DNA from: Vibrio tasmaniensis 1F-187 | Lineage (GTDB): Bacteria; Pseudomonadota; Gammaproteobacteria; Enterobacterales; Vibrionaceae | Assembly: GCF_000272405.2 (NCBI RefSeq) | Contig: NZ_AJZM02000402.1 | Coordinates: 75,344-139,343, forward strand | Direction: 5' to 3' | Length of the DNA stretch: 64,000 nt | Shown: positions 1 through 10,147 of the stretch, in pieces | How the letters are laid out: every line of letters begins with the position of its first letter | Position numbering within the stretch: position 1 is the first letter of the stretch | The notes under the pieces: generated by a model | What the model saw: the letters and a program-made list of their open reading frames with translations, nothing else | Databases searched by the model: none | Told to the model about the DNA's origin: nothing | Position numbers and translations under genes: made by a program

Positions 1-97
1 AAAATAATTTCGTGATCTCAAACTCAGATTTGCTAATCAGTTTATTCCGGTTAAATAAAACTCACATCAATTAACGTTAAGTTATCGAACGGGAGCT

Positions 98-113
98 TGT
101 GATCTTAGTCACT
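98..113 (+). promoter_or_regulatory. CRP-binding site upstream of malP
   Basis: The 16-mer TGTGATCTTAGTCACT matches the CRP consensus TGTGA-N6-TCACA at nine of ten fixed positions. It lies about 180 bp before malP. CRP control of maltose genes is known in enteric bacteria; occupancy here is inferred. It could also serve a divergent gene, plausibly malT, to the left of the window. Confidence 0.65.
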
Positions 114-213
114 CCAACTTTTTGTTCGAAGTTAGAACATGAGAGTCAGATCACTAACCTTACATCGGTACGCCCCCTACGCCCTCTCATCTACTCCTAG
201 TTAGTCGTATTAA

Positions 214-223
214 CGGGAGGATG
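214..223 (+). promoter_or_regulatory. MalT-box-like site upstream of malP
   Basis: CGGGAGGATG matches the enteric MalT box GGGGA(T/G)GAGG at 8 of 10 positions and lies 70 bp before the malP start. The ten-mer GGGAGGATGT recurs exactly, in inverted orientation, in the malK-malE intergenic region (46485-46494), which supports a shared regulator. The stretch between the CRP site and this box is rich in C and CT runs (166-198) and may hold further degenerate boxes on the other strand. Confidence 0.5.
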
Positions 224-292
224 TTTAGTTAATGGTGACCATGCACGATATGTCACAGATGAATTAGAACTATTAAAAGCGAGATTTCTGAA

Positions 293-2746
293 ATGAAACC
301 AACTCAGCAAAAAACTTTCGATAAAGTGTCGTTCCAAGAAAGCGTTAAAAAGCATTTATCTGCAACTTACGCAACAACGATTGAAAACGCAGATAGCCGC
401 GCATGGTACCTAGCAATGGGGCGTGCGCTAGCAGAATTGACAACATTTGATCTGCTAGAAACTGAAAATGATGAAAAAATCAAAAACGCGAAGAGCGTTA
501 ACTACCTTTCATTAGAGTTTTTGATTGGTCGTCTAACAGGTAACAACCTGATCAGCATGGGTCTGTACGAACAGATTACTCATGCAATGGAAGAGCTAGG
601 CCAAAACCTAACTGACCTTCTAGAAGAAGAACGCGACCCATCGCTAGGTAATGGTGGTCTTGGTCGTCTTGCTGCTTGTTTTATGGATTCTTGTGCTGCA
701 CAAGAGTACCCAACAGTAGGCTACGGTCTTCACTACGAATACGGCCTATTCAAACAGTCTTTCCAAGACGGTCGTCAACAAGAAGCACCAGACGCATGGC
801 GTGGTGTTGAAGGTTACCCATGGGAAGTCGCTCGTCCAGAGCTAGCACAACACATTGGTTTTTACGGTCATGTAGAAGTTGAATTCATCGACGGTAAAGA
901 AGTTCGTACTTGGGTTCCAGGTATGGAAGTAAAAGCAATGCCTTGGGATCTACCAATCGTAGGTTACGAGTCAAACACGGTTTACCCATTGCGTCTTTGG
1001 GAATGTCAGGCAATTGCACCATTCTCACTAGCAAGCTTTAACAACGGTGATTACTTCGAAGCGCAACACTCGCTAATCGATGCAGGTAACATCACTAAAG
1101 TACTTTACCCGAACGACAACCACGAAAAAGGTAAGACACTGCGTCTAATGCAGCAGTACTTCCACTCAGCAGCGTCAGTTCGCGATATTCTACGCCGTCA
1201 CGAAGCAGCAGGTTTCTCTCTAGAAGATCTGCCTAAGCAAGAAACAATTCAGCTTAACGATACGCACCCAACGATTGCGATTCCTGAGCTAATGCGCATC
1301 CTGATCGACGAGAAAGGTCTATCTTGGGATCAAGCATGGGAAATCAGTGCACATACGTTCGCTTACACGAACCACACACTACTTCCAGAAGCGCTAGAGA
1401 CTTGGTCTGAATCGCTGATCAACCGTCTTCTTCCACGTCACATGGAAATCATTTTTGAAATCAACCACCGCTTCATGCAAGAAGTTCGCAAGATGTGGCC
1501 TGGTGACGGTGAGAAACAAGCGAAGCTTTCTATCATCCAAGAAGGTTTTCACCGCATGGTTCGCATGGCAAACCTATGTGTGATTGGTTCTTACAAAGTA
1601 AATGGTGTAGCGGCACTTCACTCTCAACTTGTTAAGAAAGACTTGTTCCCTGAGTTCAACGAAATCTTCCCAGGTAAACTGACTAACGTAACGAACGGCA
1701 TCACGCCACGTCGTTGGTTGAAGTTCTGTAACCCAGGTCTATCTAATCTAATCACAGGTAAGATTGGCTCTGAGTGGCCAGCAAAACTTGAGCAGCTAGA
1801 AGGCATCGCTAAGTTTGCAACAGACGCGAAATTCCAAAAAGAATTTATGGCTGTTAAGAAAGAAAACAAACAGCGTCTTGCGGATTGGGTTCAAGAGAAT
1901 ATGGGTATCGAGCTAGATACTAACGCTATCTTCGACGTTCAAATTAAGCGTCTGCACGAATACAAGCGTCAGCACCTAGATTTGCTACACATTCTGTCTC
2001 TGTACCACCGTATTCTTAACGAACCTGGTTTCGAGTGTGAGCCACGCGTATGTTTCTTCGCAGCGAAAGCAGCACCGGGTTACCACCTAGCAAAAGAAAT
2101 CATCTTCGCGGTTAACAAGATTGCAGAGAAGATCAACAACGATCCTCGCATCGGTAACAAGCTGAAAGTGGTATTCATTCCTGACTACCGTGTAAGCATG
2201 GCTGAAATCATCATCCCTGCGGCAGACGTTTCTCAGCAAATCTCATTAGCTGGTAAAGAAGCTTCAGGTACGGGCAACATGAAGATGGCTCTAAACGGCG
2301 CTCTAACTATCGGTACTATGGATGGTGCAAACGTTGAGATTCGTGAAGAAGTTGGTGATGAAAACATCTACATCTTCGGCCTAGAAGTTGACGGTGTTGT
2401 TGCACTGAAAGCTCAGGGTTACAACCCATACGATTACTACAATGCAGACCCACTATTGAAAGCATCTCTAGATCTACTGACTGGCGATGAGTTCACTCCA
2501 GGTCAACCCGGTCTTCTACGTGCAACGTTTGATAGCCTACTAGACGGTGGTGACCCTTACCTATGTCTTGCTGACTTCGCATCTTATGTGAAAGCGCACG
2601 AAGACATGGGTACGCAATACAAAGACCAAGCAGGCTGGGCTAAGAAAGCGATTCTTAACACGGCATTGGTTGGTAAGTTCACATCAGACCGCTCAATTCG
2701 CGACTACGTGAACAACATCTGGAAACTTGAAGCGGTTAACCGTTAA
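293..2746 (+). CDS. malP: Maltodextrin/glycogen phosphorylase
   Basis: This 817-residue GT35 phosphorylase releases glucose-1-phosphate from the non-reducing end of alpha-1,4-glucans in the cytoplasm. The length is typical of bacterial MalP/GlgP. The pyridoxal-phosphate lysine is visible at K664 in the GTGNMKMALNGA motif, and the NGGLGRLAACF segment typical of the family lies near residue 120. It is the first gene of a malP-malQ-glgB cluster, the same order as V. cholerae chromosome 2. The ATG is preceded only by a weak purine stretch (AGCGAG, about 11 nt upstream), so initiation strength is uncertain. CRP-like and MalT-like sites upstream suggest maltose induction with catabolite control. 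I favour malP over glgP because malQ follows directly. Confidence 0.95.
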   Translation: MKPTQQKTFDKVSFQESVKKHLSATYATTIENADSRAWYLAMGRALAELTTFDLLETENDEKIKNAKSVNYLSLEFLIGRLTGNNLISMGLYEQITHAMEELGQNLTDLLEEERDPSLGNGGLGRLAACFMDSCAAQEYPTVGYGLHYEYGLFKQSFQDGRQQEAPDAWRGVEGYPWEVARPELAQHIGFYGHVEVEFIDGKEVRTWVPGMEVKAMPWDLPIVGYESNTVYPLRLWECQAIAPFSLASFNNGDYFEAQHSLIDAGNITKVLYPNDNHEKGKTLRLMQQYFHSAASVRDILRRHEAAGFSLEDLPKQETIQLNDTHPTIAIPELMRILIDEKGLSWDQAWEISAHTFAYTNHTLLPEALETWSESLINRLLPRHMEIIFEINHRFMQEVRKMWPGDGEKQAKLSIIQEGFHRMVRMANLCVIGSYKVNGVAALHSQLVKKDLFPEFNEIFPGKLTNVTNGITPRRWLKFCNPGLSNLITGKIGSEWPAKLEQLEGIAKFATDAKFQKEFMAVKKENKQRLADWVQENMGIELDTNAIFDVQIKRLHEYKRQHLDLLHILSLYHRILNEPGFECEPRVCFFAAKAAPGYHLAKEIIFAVNKIAEKINNDPRIGNKLKVVFIPDYRVSMAEIIIPAADVSQQISLAGKEASGTGNMKMALNGALTIGTMDGANVEIREEVGDENIYIFGLEVDGVVALKAQGYNPYDYYNADPLLKASLDLLTGDEFTPGQPGLLRATFDSLLDGGDPYLCLADFASYVKAHEDMGTQYKDQAGWAKKAILNTALVGKFTSDRSIRDYVNNIWKLEAVNR

Positions 2747-2758
2747 TAGTTGCAAAGT

Positions 2759-2783
2759 AGCCAAGGCAGTTTCTGCCTTGGCT
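2759..2783 (+). terminator. Strong hairpin after malP without a T-run
   Basis: An 11-bp perfect stem (AGCCAAGGCAG paired with CTGCCTTGGCT, loop TTT) begins 12 nt after the malP stop. No poly-T follows, so it is more likely an mRNA 3'-protecting or attenuating hairpin than a complete intrinsic terminator. Confidence 0.6.
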
Positions 2784-2856
2784 CAATTAGCTTGTGAGCA
2801 AATAGACGGCTTATTCAGATAGCAATGCTTACAAACTGATTGTCACAAGCTAATTG
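2784..2856. repeat. 14-bp inverted repeat in the malP-malQ spacer
   Basis: CAATTAGCTTGTGA (2784-2797) is repeated as its exact reverse complement at 2843-2856, with 45 nt between the arms. It follows directly on the malP hairpin, so the 176-nt spacer is almost wholly structured. The arms contain TTGTGA and TCACAA, which resemble CRP half-sites but are too far apart for one dimer. Confidence 0.7.
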
Positions 2857-2922
2857 ATTAGTAAAAATTAAATAGACAACCCTACAAAAATTGAAAGCGT
2901 CAGAACGTTTTCGGAGAGAGCG

Positions 2923-5103
2923 ATGAAAGAACAGACCGTATTAAAACAAGTCGCAGAAATGGCAAATATTGCCGATAGTTACGTTAGTGCGTGGGGCGAT
3001 GAAGCACAAGTATCAGAAGAGACGATTACGTCTCTATTGGCTTCATTGGGCTACGATACAAGCAGCGATGATGCACTGCTTAAATCTGCAGAAAGAAAGC
3101 ACAGAAAAGATGTACTAGACCCGGTTCTTGTCTTGCGTGACGGTGAGCCAGTAGAAGTGACACTCAATCTGGGTGTGAGTGCTCGTGAAAGTGAGTTCAG
3201 CTGGCGCTTAGAAACCGAGCAAGGAGAGGTACTTGAAGGCTATCTTCAATCTCAAGTCGTTCGTGACGAGCGTGCCGAGGGTGGCCCTTTAGTGTTTGCA
3301 TTGCCAAGTGATTTGGCATGGGGTTATCACAAGCTCATTGTGAGTCGTAAGCGCCGTAAGAAACCTTACGAGATGACGCTGATTATTACGCCAAAAGCGT
3401 GCTTCAAACAGTCACCCATTGAGCAAGGCAAAAAGCTTTGGGGACCAAGTGTTCAACTGTACACGCTAAGAACTCAGCACAACTGGGGTATTGGTGATTT
3501 CGGTGACCTAAAACAGCTTGTTTCGGATATCGCGTCTCGCGGTGGTGACTTTGTTGGTCTAAACCCAATTCACTCACTGTTCCCTGCAAACCCGGAAGGT
3601 GCGAGCCCATACAGCCCGTCTTCACGTCGTTGGTTGAACGTCTTATACATTGATGTGAGTTCAGTTCCTGAGTTCGCATTAAGCGCGGAAGCGCAACAAA
3701 CGGTAGGCAGCGCCGAGTTCCAGCAGCGCCTACAGAAAGCTCGTGAAGCGCACTGGGTGAATTACACTGAAGTGTCTGAGCTGAAGATGAGCATCTTACC
3801 TCTGCTATTCGCAGAATTTAAGACTCGTCATCTAGACAAAAACAGCGACCGCGCACAAGCGTTCTTAGCGTTCGTTGAAGAGGGCGGTGAAAGCCTGATG
3901 CATCAAGCGGCGTTTGATGCTCTGCACGGTGAACTGCATGCTGAAGATTCAGGTATGTGGGGCTGGCCTGTATTCCCAGAGAAATTCCGTACATTTGAAA
4001 GCCCTGCGACCCAGAAATACATCAAAGATAACCTAGATCAAGTGCATCTCTATATGTACCTACAATGGTTAGCCGATTGCCAAATCAACGATGCACAGTC
4101 TCTTGCTGAAGAGAAAGGCATGGCGGTTGGACTGTACCGTGACTTAGCGGTAGGCGTTGCAGATTCAGGCAGCGAGACATGGGCTGATGAAGGCAACCTA
4201 GTGATGGATGCGAGCATTGGTGCTCCACCGGATATTCTTGGTCCTCTAGGCCAAAACTGGGGCTTACCGCCACTAAACCCAGAAGTACTTCAAGAAACCG
4301 GCTACGACGCTTACATCAAACTACTTCGTGCCAACATGAAGCACTGTGGTGCATTGCGTATTGACCATGTTTTAGGTCTGCTGCGTTTGTGGTGGATTCC
4401 AAAGGGTGAGAACGCAACGAAAGGTGCGTACATCTACTACCCAGTGCAAGACATGCTGTCTATTCTGGCGCTTGAATCTCACCGTTACCAATGCAGCGTT
4501 ATCGGTGAAGATTTAGGGACGGTACCGGATGAAATCGTAGACATCCTTGCTGATGCTGGCGTGCATTCTTACAAAGTCTTCTTCTTCGAAACATCAGAAA
4601 ATGACGGTGGTTTTATTTCTCCGAAGCACTACGCGTCACAATCGATGGCAGCACTGTGTACTCACGATATGCCAACGCTTCGCGGCTTCTGGCACTGTGA
4701 TGACTTGAAAATGGGTCAAGAGATTGGTTTATACCCAGACGCACAACAGCTAGAAACTTTGTTCGATAACCGCTTGGAGTGCAAGCAAGGTATCTTAGAC
4801 TCAGTGGCATGGCACGGCTTCCTACCAGAAGGTGTTGGGCGTGATGCAAGTCAAGTACCGATGGATTCTTATCTTGCTGAAGCGCTTCAGTTGCACGTTG
4901 CGGCTGGTGGCTCAACACTCCTGAGTGTTCAGTTGGAAGATTGGCTAGAGATGGATAAGCCCGTTAACATCCCTGGTACGGTCGATGAGTACCCTAACTG
5001 GCGTCGTAAACTATCAATGAACTTGGACGAAATCTTCGCTCATGAAGGCGTGAATCGTATCGCCTCTAAGCTAACTGACGTACGAGAAAAAGCAGCTAAA
5101 TAA
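2923..5103 (+). CDS. malQ: 4-alpha-glucanotransferase (amylomaltase)
   Basis: A GH77 enzyme of 726 residues that transfers maltosyl and longer glucan units between maltodextrins in the cytoplasm, supplying substrates long enough for MalP. The N-terminal ~150 residues are the extra domain found in long enterobacterial-type MalQ. The catalytic triad is visible: nucleophile D481 in the RIDHVLG motif, acid/base E529 in GEDLGTVP, and D582 in THDMPTLRG. GGAGAGAGCG just before the ATG is a good ribosome-binding site. It lies 176 nt after malP in the same direction, with a structured spacer between. A terminator hairpin sits between it and glgB. Confidence 0.95.
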   Translation: MKEQTVLKQVAEMANIADSYVSAWGDEAQVSEETITSLLASLGYDTSSDDALLKSAERKHRKDVLDPVLVLRDGEPVEVTLNLGVSARESEFSWRLETEQGEVLEGYLQSQVVRDERAEGGPLVFALPSDLAWGYHKLIVSRKRRKKPYEMTLIITPKACFKQSPIEQGKKLWGPSVQLYTLRTQHNWGIGDFGDLKQLVSDIASRGGDFVGLNPIHSLFPANPEGASPYSPSSRRWLNVLYIDVSSVPEFALSAEAQQTVGSAEFQQRLQKAREAHWVNYTEVSELKMSILPLLFAEFKTRHLDKNSDRAQAFLAFVEEGGESLMHQAAFDALHGELHAEDSGMWGWPVFPEKFRTFESPATQKYIKDNLDQVHLYMYLQWLADCQINDAQSLAEEKGMAVGLYRDLAVGVADSGSETWADEGNLVMDASIGAPPDILGPLGQNWGLPPLNPEVLQETGYDAYIKLLRANMKHCGALRIDHVLGLLRLWWIPKGENATKGAYIYYPVQDMLSILALESHRYQCSVIGEDLGTVPDEIVDILADAGVHSYKVFFFETSENDGGFISPKHYASQSMAALCTHDMPTLRGFWHCDDLKMGQEIGLYPDAQQLETLFDNRLECKQGILDSVAWHGFLPEGVGRDASQVPMDSYLAEALQLHVAAGGSTLLSVQLEDWLEMDKPVNIPGTVDEYPNWRRKLSMNLDEIFAHEGVNRIASKLTDVREKAAK

Positions 5104-5213
5104 TGGAATCGAGTGGCTTGAAAAGAGGTGTTTTTTTGCTTACGCCGTACGAAACTACAACCTCGGTCACTCAATATTGAATGCTCATCTGGTAGAATAA
5201 ACCGTCGTTATAT

Positions 5214-5239
5214 TGCCCGCACTAATAGCGGGCATTTTT
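5214..5239 (+). terminator. Intrinsic terminator between malQ and glgB
   Basis: TGCCCGC and GCGGGCA form a perfect 7-bp stem with a 7-nt loop, followed by five T residues. It lies 110 nt after the malQ stop and 40 nt before the glgB start chosen here. It probably lowers glgB expression relative to malPQ or separates the units. Confidence 0.8.
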
Positions 5240-5278
5240 GTATTATGTTTTTTGGATGTTTGGTTAGGGAGAAGCGTT

Positions 5279-7459
5279 TTGGAACTAAGTTCGATTTCAA
5301 AGCAAAAACAAATATATACCCAACTATCACAGGCTTGCTTCACAGACCCATTTGCGTTTTTAGGGCCATACTTACCTTCTGAACAAGGTTCATTACGAGT
5401 GTGGATTCCTGGGGCAGATAAAGTCGAGTTGATTGTTGGAAAGGAACCTCGTATTAAGTTAGCGCGAGAGGGTGAAAGTGGTTTCATTCTTAAGCAAGAA
5501 AGAGACTTACGTTTTACTCACTACAAGCTTGCGGTTGATTGGAATGGAGTAGAGCAGATCATCGATGATCCATACCAATACCATGATCTGTACGCGAGTT
5601 ATGAGGATCTTCATACACCTAAAGATATGTATCATCACATGGGAGCTCAGTTTATTACGCTAGAGCGTGATGGACAGACGATTTCAGGCACGCGTTTCTT
5701 GGTGTACGCACCTCATGCAACAGCGGCTAGCTTGGTGGGTAACTTCAACGCTTGGGATGGTCGTCGCCACCCAATGCAGCGTCTAGATTATGGTATGTGG
5801 GGCTTATTTATTCCTGATCTGGAAGAAGGCGCACAATACAAGTTTGAATTAAAAGGACCCGATGGCGAAGGCTTGCCACATAAAGCTGACCCATGGGGTT
5901 TCTACTCTGAGCAGTACCCATCATTTTCATCTGTGACTTACGATCACGCTCGCTACCAGTGGCAAGATTCTCAATGGCAGAATCGCCCAGTGACGCAAAA
6001 GCGCAAAGAAGCCCTTTCATTCTATGAATTGCATGCCGGCTCTTGGAAGCGCAATGCTGAAGGTGAATTCCTAAACTACCGTGAGCTAGCGGCAGAGCTA
6101 ATCCCATATCTAACGGATTTGGGTTACACGCATGTAGAGTTGATGCCGGTTTCAGAGCATCCGTTTTACGGTTCTTGGGGCTATCAGCCAATAGGCTTGT
6201 TCGCACCAACGAGTCGTTTTGGGTCTCCTGATGACTTCAAATTCTTCGTCGATCAATGTCACCAAGCTGGTTTAGGTGTTGTTCTGGATTGGGTTCCAGC
6301 ACACTTCCCTAGTGATGATCACGGCTTAGCCAATTTTGATGGAACACCTTTGTTCCATGATCCAGATCCACGTCGCGGTTGGCACCAAGATTGGAATTCG
6401 TACATTTATGATTTAGGCAAAGAGCATGTGCGCCGTTTCTTGGTTGCAAACGCACTGTACTGGTTTGAACAATTCCATATCGACGGTATTCGTGTTGATG
6501 CGGTTGCTTCGATGTTGTACCTCGATTATTCGCGTAGCCATGATCAATGGATTCCGAACGCAGACGGAGGCAACGAAAACTACGATGCTATCGCAACCCT
6601 TAAGTGGATGAACGAAGAAGTTTACAAGCACTTCCCTAATGCGATGACGATTGCTGAAGAATCGACGGCTTTCCCTGGTGTTTCAGCCCCAACCTTTATG
6701 GGTGGCTTAGGCTTCGGATTTAAGTGGAACATGGGTTGGATGCACGATAGCTTGTCTTACATTCAAGAAGATCCAATCAACCGTAAATATCACCACGATA
6801 CGATTACCTTCCCGTTGGTTTATGCTCACAGCGAAAACTACGTATTGTCTCTGTCTCACGATGAGGTGGTTTACGGTAAAGGCTCTATCCACAACAAGAT
6901 GCCGGGTGATGAGTGGCAGCAAACGGCTAACCTACGCGCTTACATGGGTTACATGTATGCACAACCGGGTAAAAAGCTGAACTTCATGGGCGCTGAATTC
7001 GGTCAAACGGCTGAATGGAATCATGATGATCAACTGCAGTGGTTCTTGTTGGAATATGAACGCCACCAAGGTGTTCAACGCTTAACGAAAGATTTGAACA
7101 ATCTATACCGCTCTGAGGCGGCAATGCACGATCTTGATTTCGACCCGAAAGGTTTTGAATGGCGTCTACAAGATTCTGCTGAAGCAAGTATCTTAGCTCA
7201 TGAACGTATTAGTGAGTCGGGTGAACGCGTGTTGGTTGTTTCTAACTTTACGCCCGTTCCTCATGAGCGTTTCCGCTTAGGTGTTCCAGCCCAAGGCCAG
7301 TACTCGCTATTGCTGAATACTGACTCGGCTGATTACGCAGGCAGCGGTTTTGAAGTGAAGCAGGTTGCTGAGGTTGAATCAATAGCAAGCGAAGGTTTGG
7401 AGACGTCGATTGAGCTGCGTTTACCACCACTTTCAACGGTGTTTTACAAATTAAACTAA
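5279..7459 (+). CDS. glgB: 1,4-alpha-glucan branching enzyme
   Basis: A GH13 branching enzyme of 726 residues that makes alpha-1,6 branches in glycogen. Order: N-terminal CBM48-type domains (about residues 10-220), the catalytic barrel with nucleophile D407 ([10 protein letters not shown]) and acid/base E460 (TIAEEST), and a C-terminal beta domain. These positions nearly equal those of E. coli GlgB (405 and 458). I chose the TTG at 5279 because GGGAGAAG lies 5 nt upstream. A longer frame opening at a TTG at 5213 would translate straight through an intrinsic terminator hairpin and is unlikely. It is clustered with malP and malQ rather than with glgC/glgA, linking maltodextrin uptake to glycogen storage. 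Confidence 0.94.
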   Translation: MELSSISKQKQIYTQLSQACFTDPFAFLGPYLPSEQGSLRVWIPGADKVELIVGKEPRIKLAREGESGFILKQERDLRFTHYKLAVDWNGVEQIIDDPYQYHDLYASYEDLHTPKDMYHHMGAQFITLERDGQTISGTRFLVYAPHATAASLVGNFNAWDGRRHPMQRLDYGMWGLFIPDLEEGAQYKFELKGPDGEGLPHKADPWGFYSEQYPSFSSVTYDHARYQWQDSQWQNRPVTQKRKEALSFYELHAGSWKRNAEGEFLNYRELAAELIPYLTDLGYTHVELMPVSEHPFYGSWGYQPIGLFAPTSRFGSPDDFKFFVDQCHQAGLGVVLDWVPAHFPSDDHGLANFDGTPLFHDPDPRRGWHQDWNSYIYDLGKEHVRRFLVANALYWFEQFHIDGIRVDAVASMLYLDYSRSHDQWIPNADGGNENYDAIATLKWMNEEVYKHFPNAMTIAEESTAFPGVSAPTFMGGLGFGFKWNMGWMHDSLSYIQEDPINRKYHHDTITFPLVYAHSENYVLSLSHDEVVYGKGSIHNKMPGDEWQQTANLRAYMGYMYAQPGKKLNFMGAEFGQTAEWNHDDQLQWFLLEYERHQGVQRLTKDLNNLYRSEAAMHDLDFDPKGFEWRLQDSAEASILAHERISESGERVLVVSNFTPVPHERFRLGVPAQGQYSLLLNTDSADYAGSGFEVKQVAEVESIASEGLETSIELRLPPLSTVFYKLN

Positions 7460-7498
7460 TAATAATCACAGTAAGTCAGTGATCACAAAGACGACAAA

Positions 7499-7522
7499 GG
7501 GAGCCCTGAGGCTCCCTTTTTT
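7499..7522 (+). terminator. Intrinsic terminator after glgB
   Basis: GGGAGCC and GGCTCCC form a 7-bp stem with loop CTGA followed by six T residues, 40 nt after the glgB stop. It ends the glucan cluster; the next genes run on the opposite strand. Confidence 0.9.
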
Positions 7523-7610
7523 GTTTTGATTTTCACTCTAAAACGGCTTGAATTTCGTTAAGTAGAACATCAAGCAGCACGTTATATAAGCGTCGCTTTC
7601 AATGAAAAAC

Positions 7611-8450
7611 CTAAAATGGATACCAGAATAATTGTGGTTCTAAAACACGTTTTACGATCGCTAACACAACGATAAAGGCGATAACCATTAGCCAAACATA
7701 ATCGATACGTTTCAAAGGCGCATAGCTATACCAAGTCCGTGACTTATGTCTGCCAAAACCTCGTAACGTCATTGCGTTTGAAATCTCGTCTGCACGGTCT
7801 AAGCTAGAAAAAATGAGCGGACCTAGAACCTTAGCAACGTTTTTGATGCGAGTGAGTAAAGGTGCTTTCTTCGATAGTTCAACGCCACGAGCCTGTTGCG
7901 CGTGCATGATATTGATGAAGTCTTTTTTAACTTCAGGTAAATAACGCAGTGTTAAGCTGACCGCGTAGGCGATTTTGTATGGAACGCCAATACGGTTGAG
8001 GCTTGCTGCAAACTCGGTCGGGTGCGTGGTAAAGACGAATATTAACGCTATCGGGAACATACTCATGTATTTGAGCGTGACAGTGATTAAATAAAACAGA
8101 GTCTCTTGGCTCAACGAGTAGTTACCCGGCAGTGTCAGCAATAGGGTCTCGCTGCCGATGAGCTCTGTACCTTGCTGTGGAGCAAGCAGATACATGAACA
8201 AAGCATTTAGGCTTAATACACTCACCGTTCCCAATAACAAAGGCTTATAAATGCGCACAGGCACATTGGTGAGCTTTAGAAGAAATAAACCAGTCACAAT
8301 AAGCAACGCAATCAATCTCAGGTCGAACGTAGTTAAAACCACAGTGACCCAAGCGAGAAAAAGTACAAATTTAGTGATGCCGTTCAGTGCGTGTAACGGT
8401 GATTTAGTATCAATGTAATTGATGCCAAATTTTACTTTTGATGCATTCAT
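7611..8450 (-). CDS. ECF transporter transmembrane subunit (EcfT)
   Basis: A 279-residue membrane protein of the EcfT/CbiQ family, the scaffold subunit that couples ATPases to a substrate-binding S component. About five to six hydrophobic segments are visible, including one near the C-terminus (DYVWLMVIAFIVVLAIVK). The cytoplasmic coupling region carries the family Ala-Arg-Gly signatures (AQQARGVEL and LRGFGRH). Its start overlaps the end of the double ATPase by 4 nt, so it is the last gene of a three-gene S-A-T operon. The substrate cannot be read from this subunit. Confidence 0.85.
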   Translation of the reverse strand: MNASKVKFGINYIDTKSPLHALNGITKFVLFLAWVTVVLTTFDLRLIALLIVTGLFLLKLTNVPVRIYKPLLLGTVSVLSLNALFMYLLAPQQGTELIGSETLLLTLPGNYSLSQETLFYLITVTLKYMSMFPIALIFVFTTHPTEFAASLNRIGVPYKIAYAVSLTLRYLPEVKKDFINIMHAQQARGVELSKKAPLLTRIKNVAKVLGPLIFSSLDRADEISNAMTLRGFGRHKSRTWYSYAPLKRIDYVWLMVIAFIVVLAIVKRVLEPQLFWYPF

Positions 8451-10141
8451 AGCGAGCTTCTCTCGTCGTCGATGAAGTACTGCATAAAAGCGTTGGTGTC
8501 GTCGATTTTCATCATAGTCGCAAGTTCATAAATGCTGGTGGTGCAAAGGTTCGCACGTTCTAAAAGCGATGGCTGACTAAACACTTCCGTCATGGCTGCA
8601 TTAGCAATTAACTTACTGTCTGCGATTACGATCGAACGTGTGGTGTATTCTAGAACCAAGTGCATGTCGTGTGAGATGATCACAACAGTAATGCCCAAAT
8701 CTCGGTTAAGCTTTTGGATGAATGCCAGCATCGATGTGTAGTTACGGTAGTCTTGGCCTGCTGTTGGCTCATCTAAGATGAGGAGTTCAGGCTCCAACAC
8801 TAAGATAGACGCGATCGTTACACGCTTTTTCTGACCATAGCTCAGAGCTTCAATGGGCCAGTGGCGGAACTTACTTAACCCGCAAAGCTCAAGAACGTTC
8901 TCTACTTTTTCTGTGACCAGCTGTTCTGCCATCCCGCGGTTACGAAGACCAAAAGCAATCTCATCAAAAATCATATGATGTGAGATCATATGATTCGGGT
9001 TTTGCATCACCACACCGACTTTCTGGCTTCTTTCAAAGATGGAAAGTTCAGATAAGTCTTGACCATTTAGATAGGAAGAACCTGAATCAGCATCTATCAC
9101 ACCCATGATGAGTTTGGTGATAGTGGATTTACCCGAACCGTTCTTGCCCAAAATCGAGACAAACTCACCCTTACCAATTTTGAAACTCACATCTTCGAGT
9201 GCATTTTTTTCGCCGTCGTAAGAATAAGTTAAGCCATGAACTTCGAGCAAAGGCTGGTACTGTTTCTCTGCTACCGGTGCCGGGCGCTCAGCAAACCAAG
9301 CTTGAACTGCTGGGCGGAATCTTTTGTAATCCAAAGCTTTGAGGTTTGAAAGTTTATCTTCGTTAGTCAGAGGGGCTTTCGCTGCTTTAAGTGCAGATAA
9401 GTAGAGAGGTTCACGAATACCGTGCGTATCAAGTAACTTGGACGCTAAGAGGTCATCCGGAGTCATATCCGCGACTATTTCACCGCGCTCCATTAAGATC
9501 ACACGATCGATATCGCGATGCAGAACATCCTCAAGGCGATGCTCGATAATCACGATAGTCTTGTTGGTTTCTTTATGAAGTTGGTCGATGATCTCAATCG
9601 TTGCTTTGCCCGTTTTAGGGTCAAGGCTTGCTAGAGGCTCATCGAACAGCAAGATATCGACATCATCGACTAAAATACCCGCTAACGATACTCGTTGCTT
9701 TTGACCACCTGAAAGGTCATGAGGAGAGCGCTCAAGCATATCCGCTAGGTCGACCATTTTTGCAGTCGATTTAACTAACGGGTACATATCAATGTTCGAC
9801 ATCAACTGGTTTTCTAATGCGAACGCGATATCTTCACCGATACTTAACCCCACAAATTGGCTGTCAGTATCTTGTAATACTGTGCCGACTTGCTCGGTAT
9901 AGTCGTGCATTGAAAACTCAGAGACATTCTTGCCGTTGATCTCTAAAGAACCAGATACCTCACCTTTAATTGCATGAGGTATCAGACCATTGAGACACTG
10001 ACCTAGCGTAGATTTACCACTACCACTTGGTCCAATAATGACGATTTTCTCTCCTTTCTCTATCCTTAGATTGATATTTTTTAGCGTCGGTTTATCCAGC
10101 GACTCATATCTAAAAGAGAAGTTCGAAAATGCTATAGTCAT
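8447..10141 (-). CDS. ECF transporter duplicated ATPase (fused EcfA1-EcfA2)
   Basis: A 564-residue protein with two complete ABC nucleotide-binding domains, replacing the separate EcfA and EcfA' subunits. Domain 1 has Walker A GPSGSGKST (37-45) and signature LSGGQKQR (143-150). Domain 2 has Walker A GKNGSGKST (332-340) and a modified signature LSYGQKKR (433-440), in which the second glycine position is Tyr. Both have Walker B Asp-Glu pairs. It hydrolyses ATP on the inner face of the cytoplasmic membrane to drive uptake. It lies 6 nt after the S component gene and overlaps EcfT by 4 nt, so the three are surely co-transcribed. Confidence 0.9.
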   Translation of the reverse strand: MTIAFSNFSFRYESLDKPTLKNINLRIEKGEKIVIIGPSGSGKSTLGQCLNGLIPHAIKGEVSGSLEINGKNVSEFSMHDYTEQVGTVLQDTDSQFVGLSIGEDIAFALENQLMSNIDMYPLVKSTAKMVDLADMLERSPHDLSGGQKQRVSLAGILVDDVDILLFDEPLASLDPKTGKATIEIIDQLHKETNKTIVIIEHRLEDVLHRDIDRVILMERGEIVADMTPDDLLASKLLDTHGIREPLYLSALKAAKAPLTNEDKLSNLKALDYKRFRPAVQAWFAERPAPVAEKQYQPLLEVHGLTYSYDGEKNALEDVSFKIGKGEFVSILGKNGSGKSTITKLIMGVIDADSGSSYLNGQDLSELSIFERSQKVGVVMQNPNHMISHHMIFDEIAFGLRNRGMAEQLVTEKVENVLELCGLSKFRHWPIEALSYGQKKRVTIASILVLEPELLILDEPTAGQDYRNYTSMLAFIQKLNRDLGITVVIISHDMHLVLEYTTRSIVIADSKLIANAAMTEVFSQPSLLERANLCTTSIYELATMMKIDDTNAFMQYFIDDERSSL

Positions 10142-10147
10142 TAGCGT

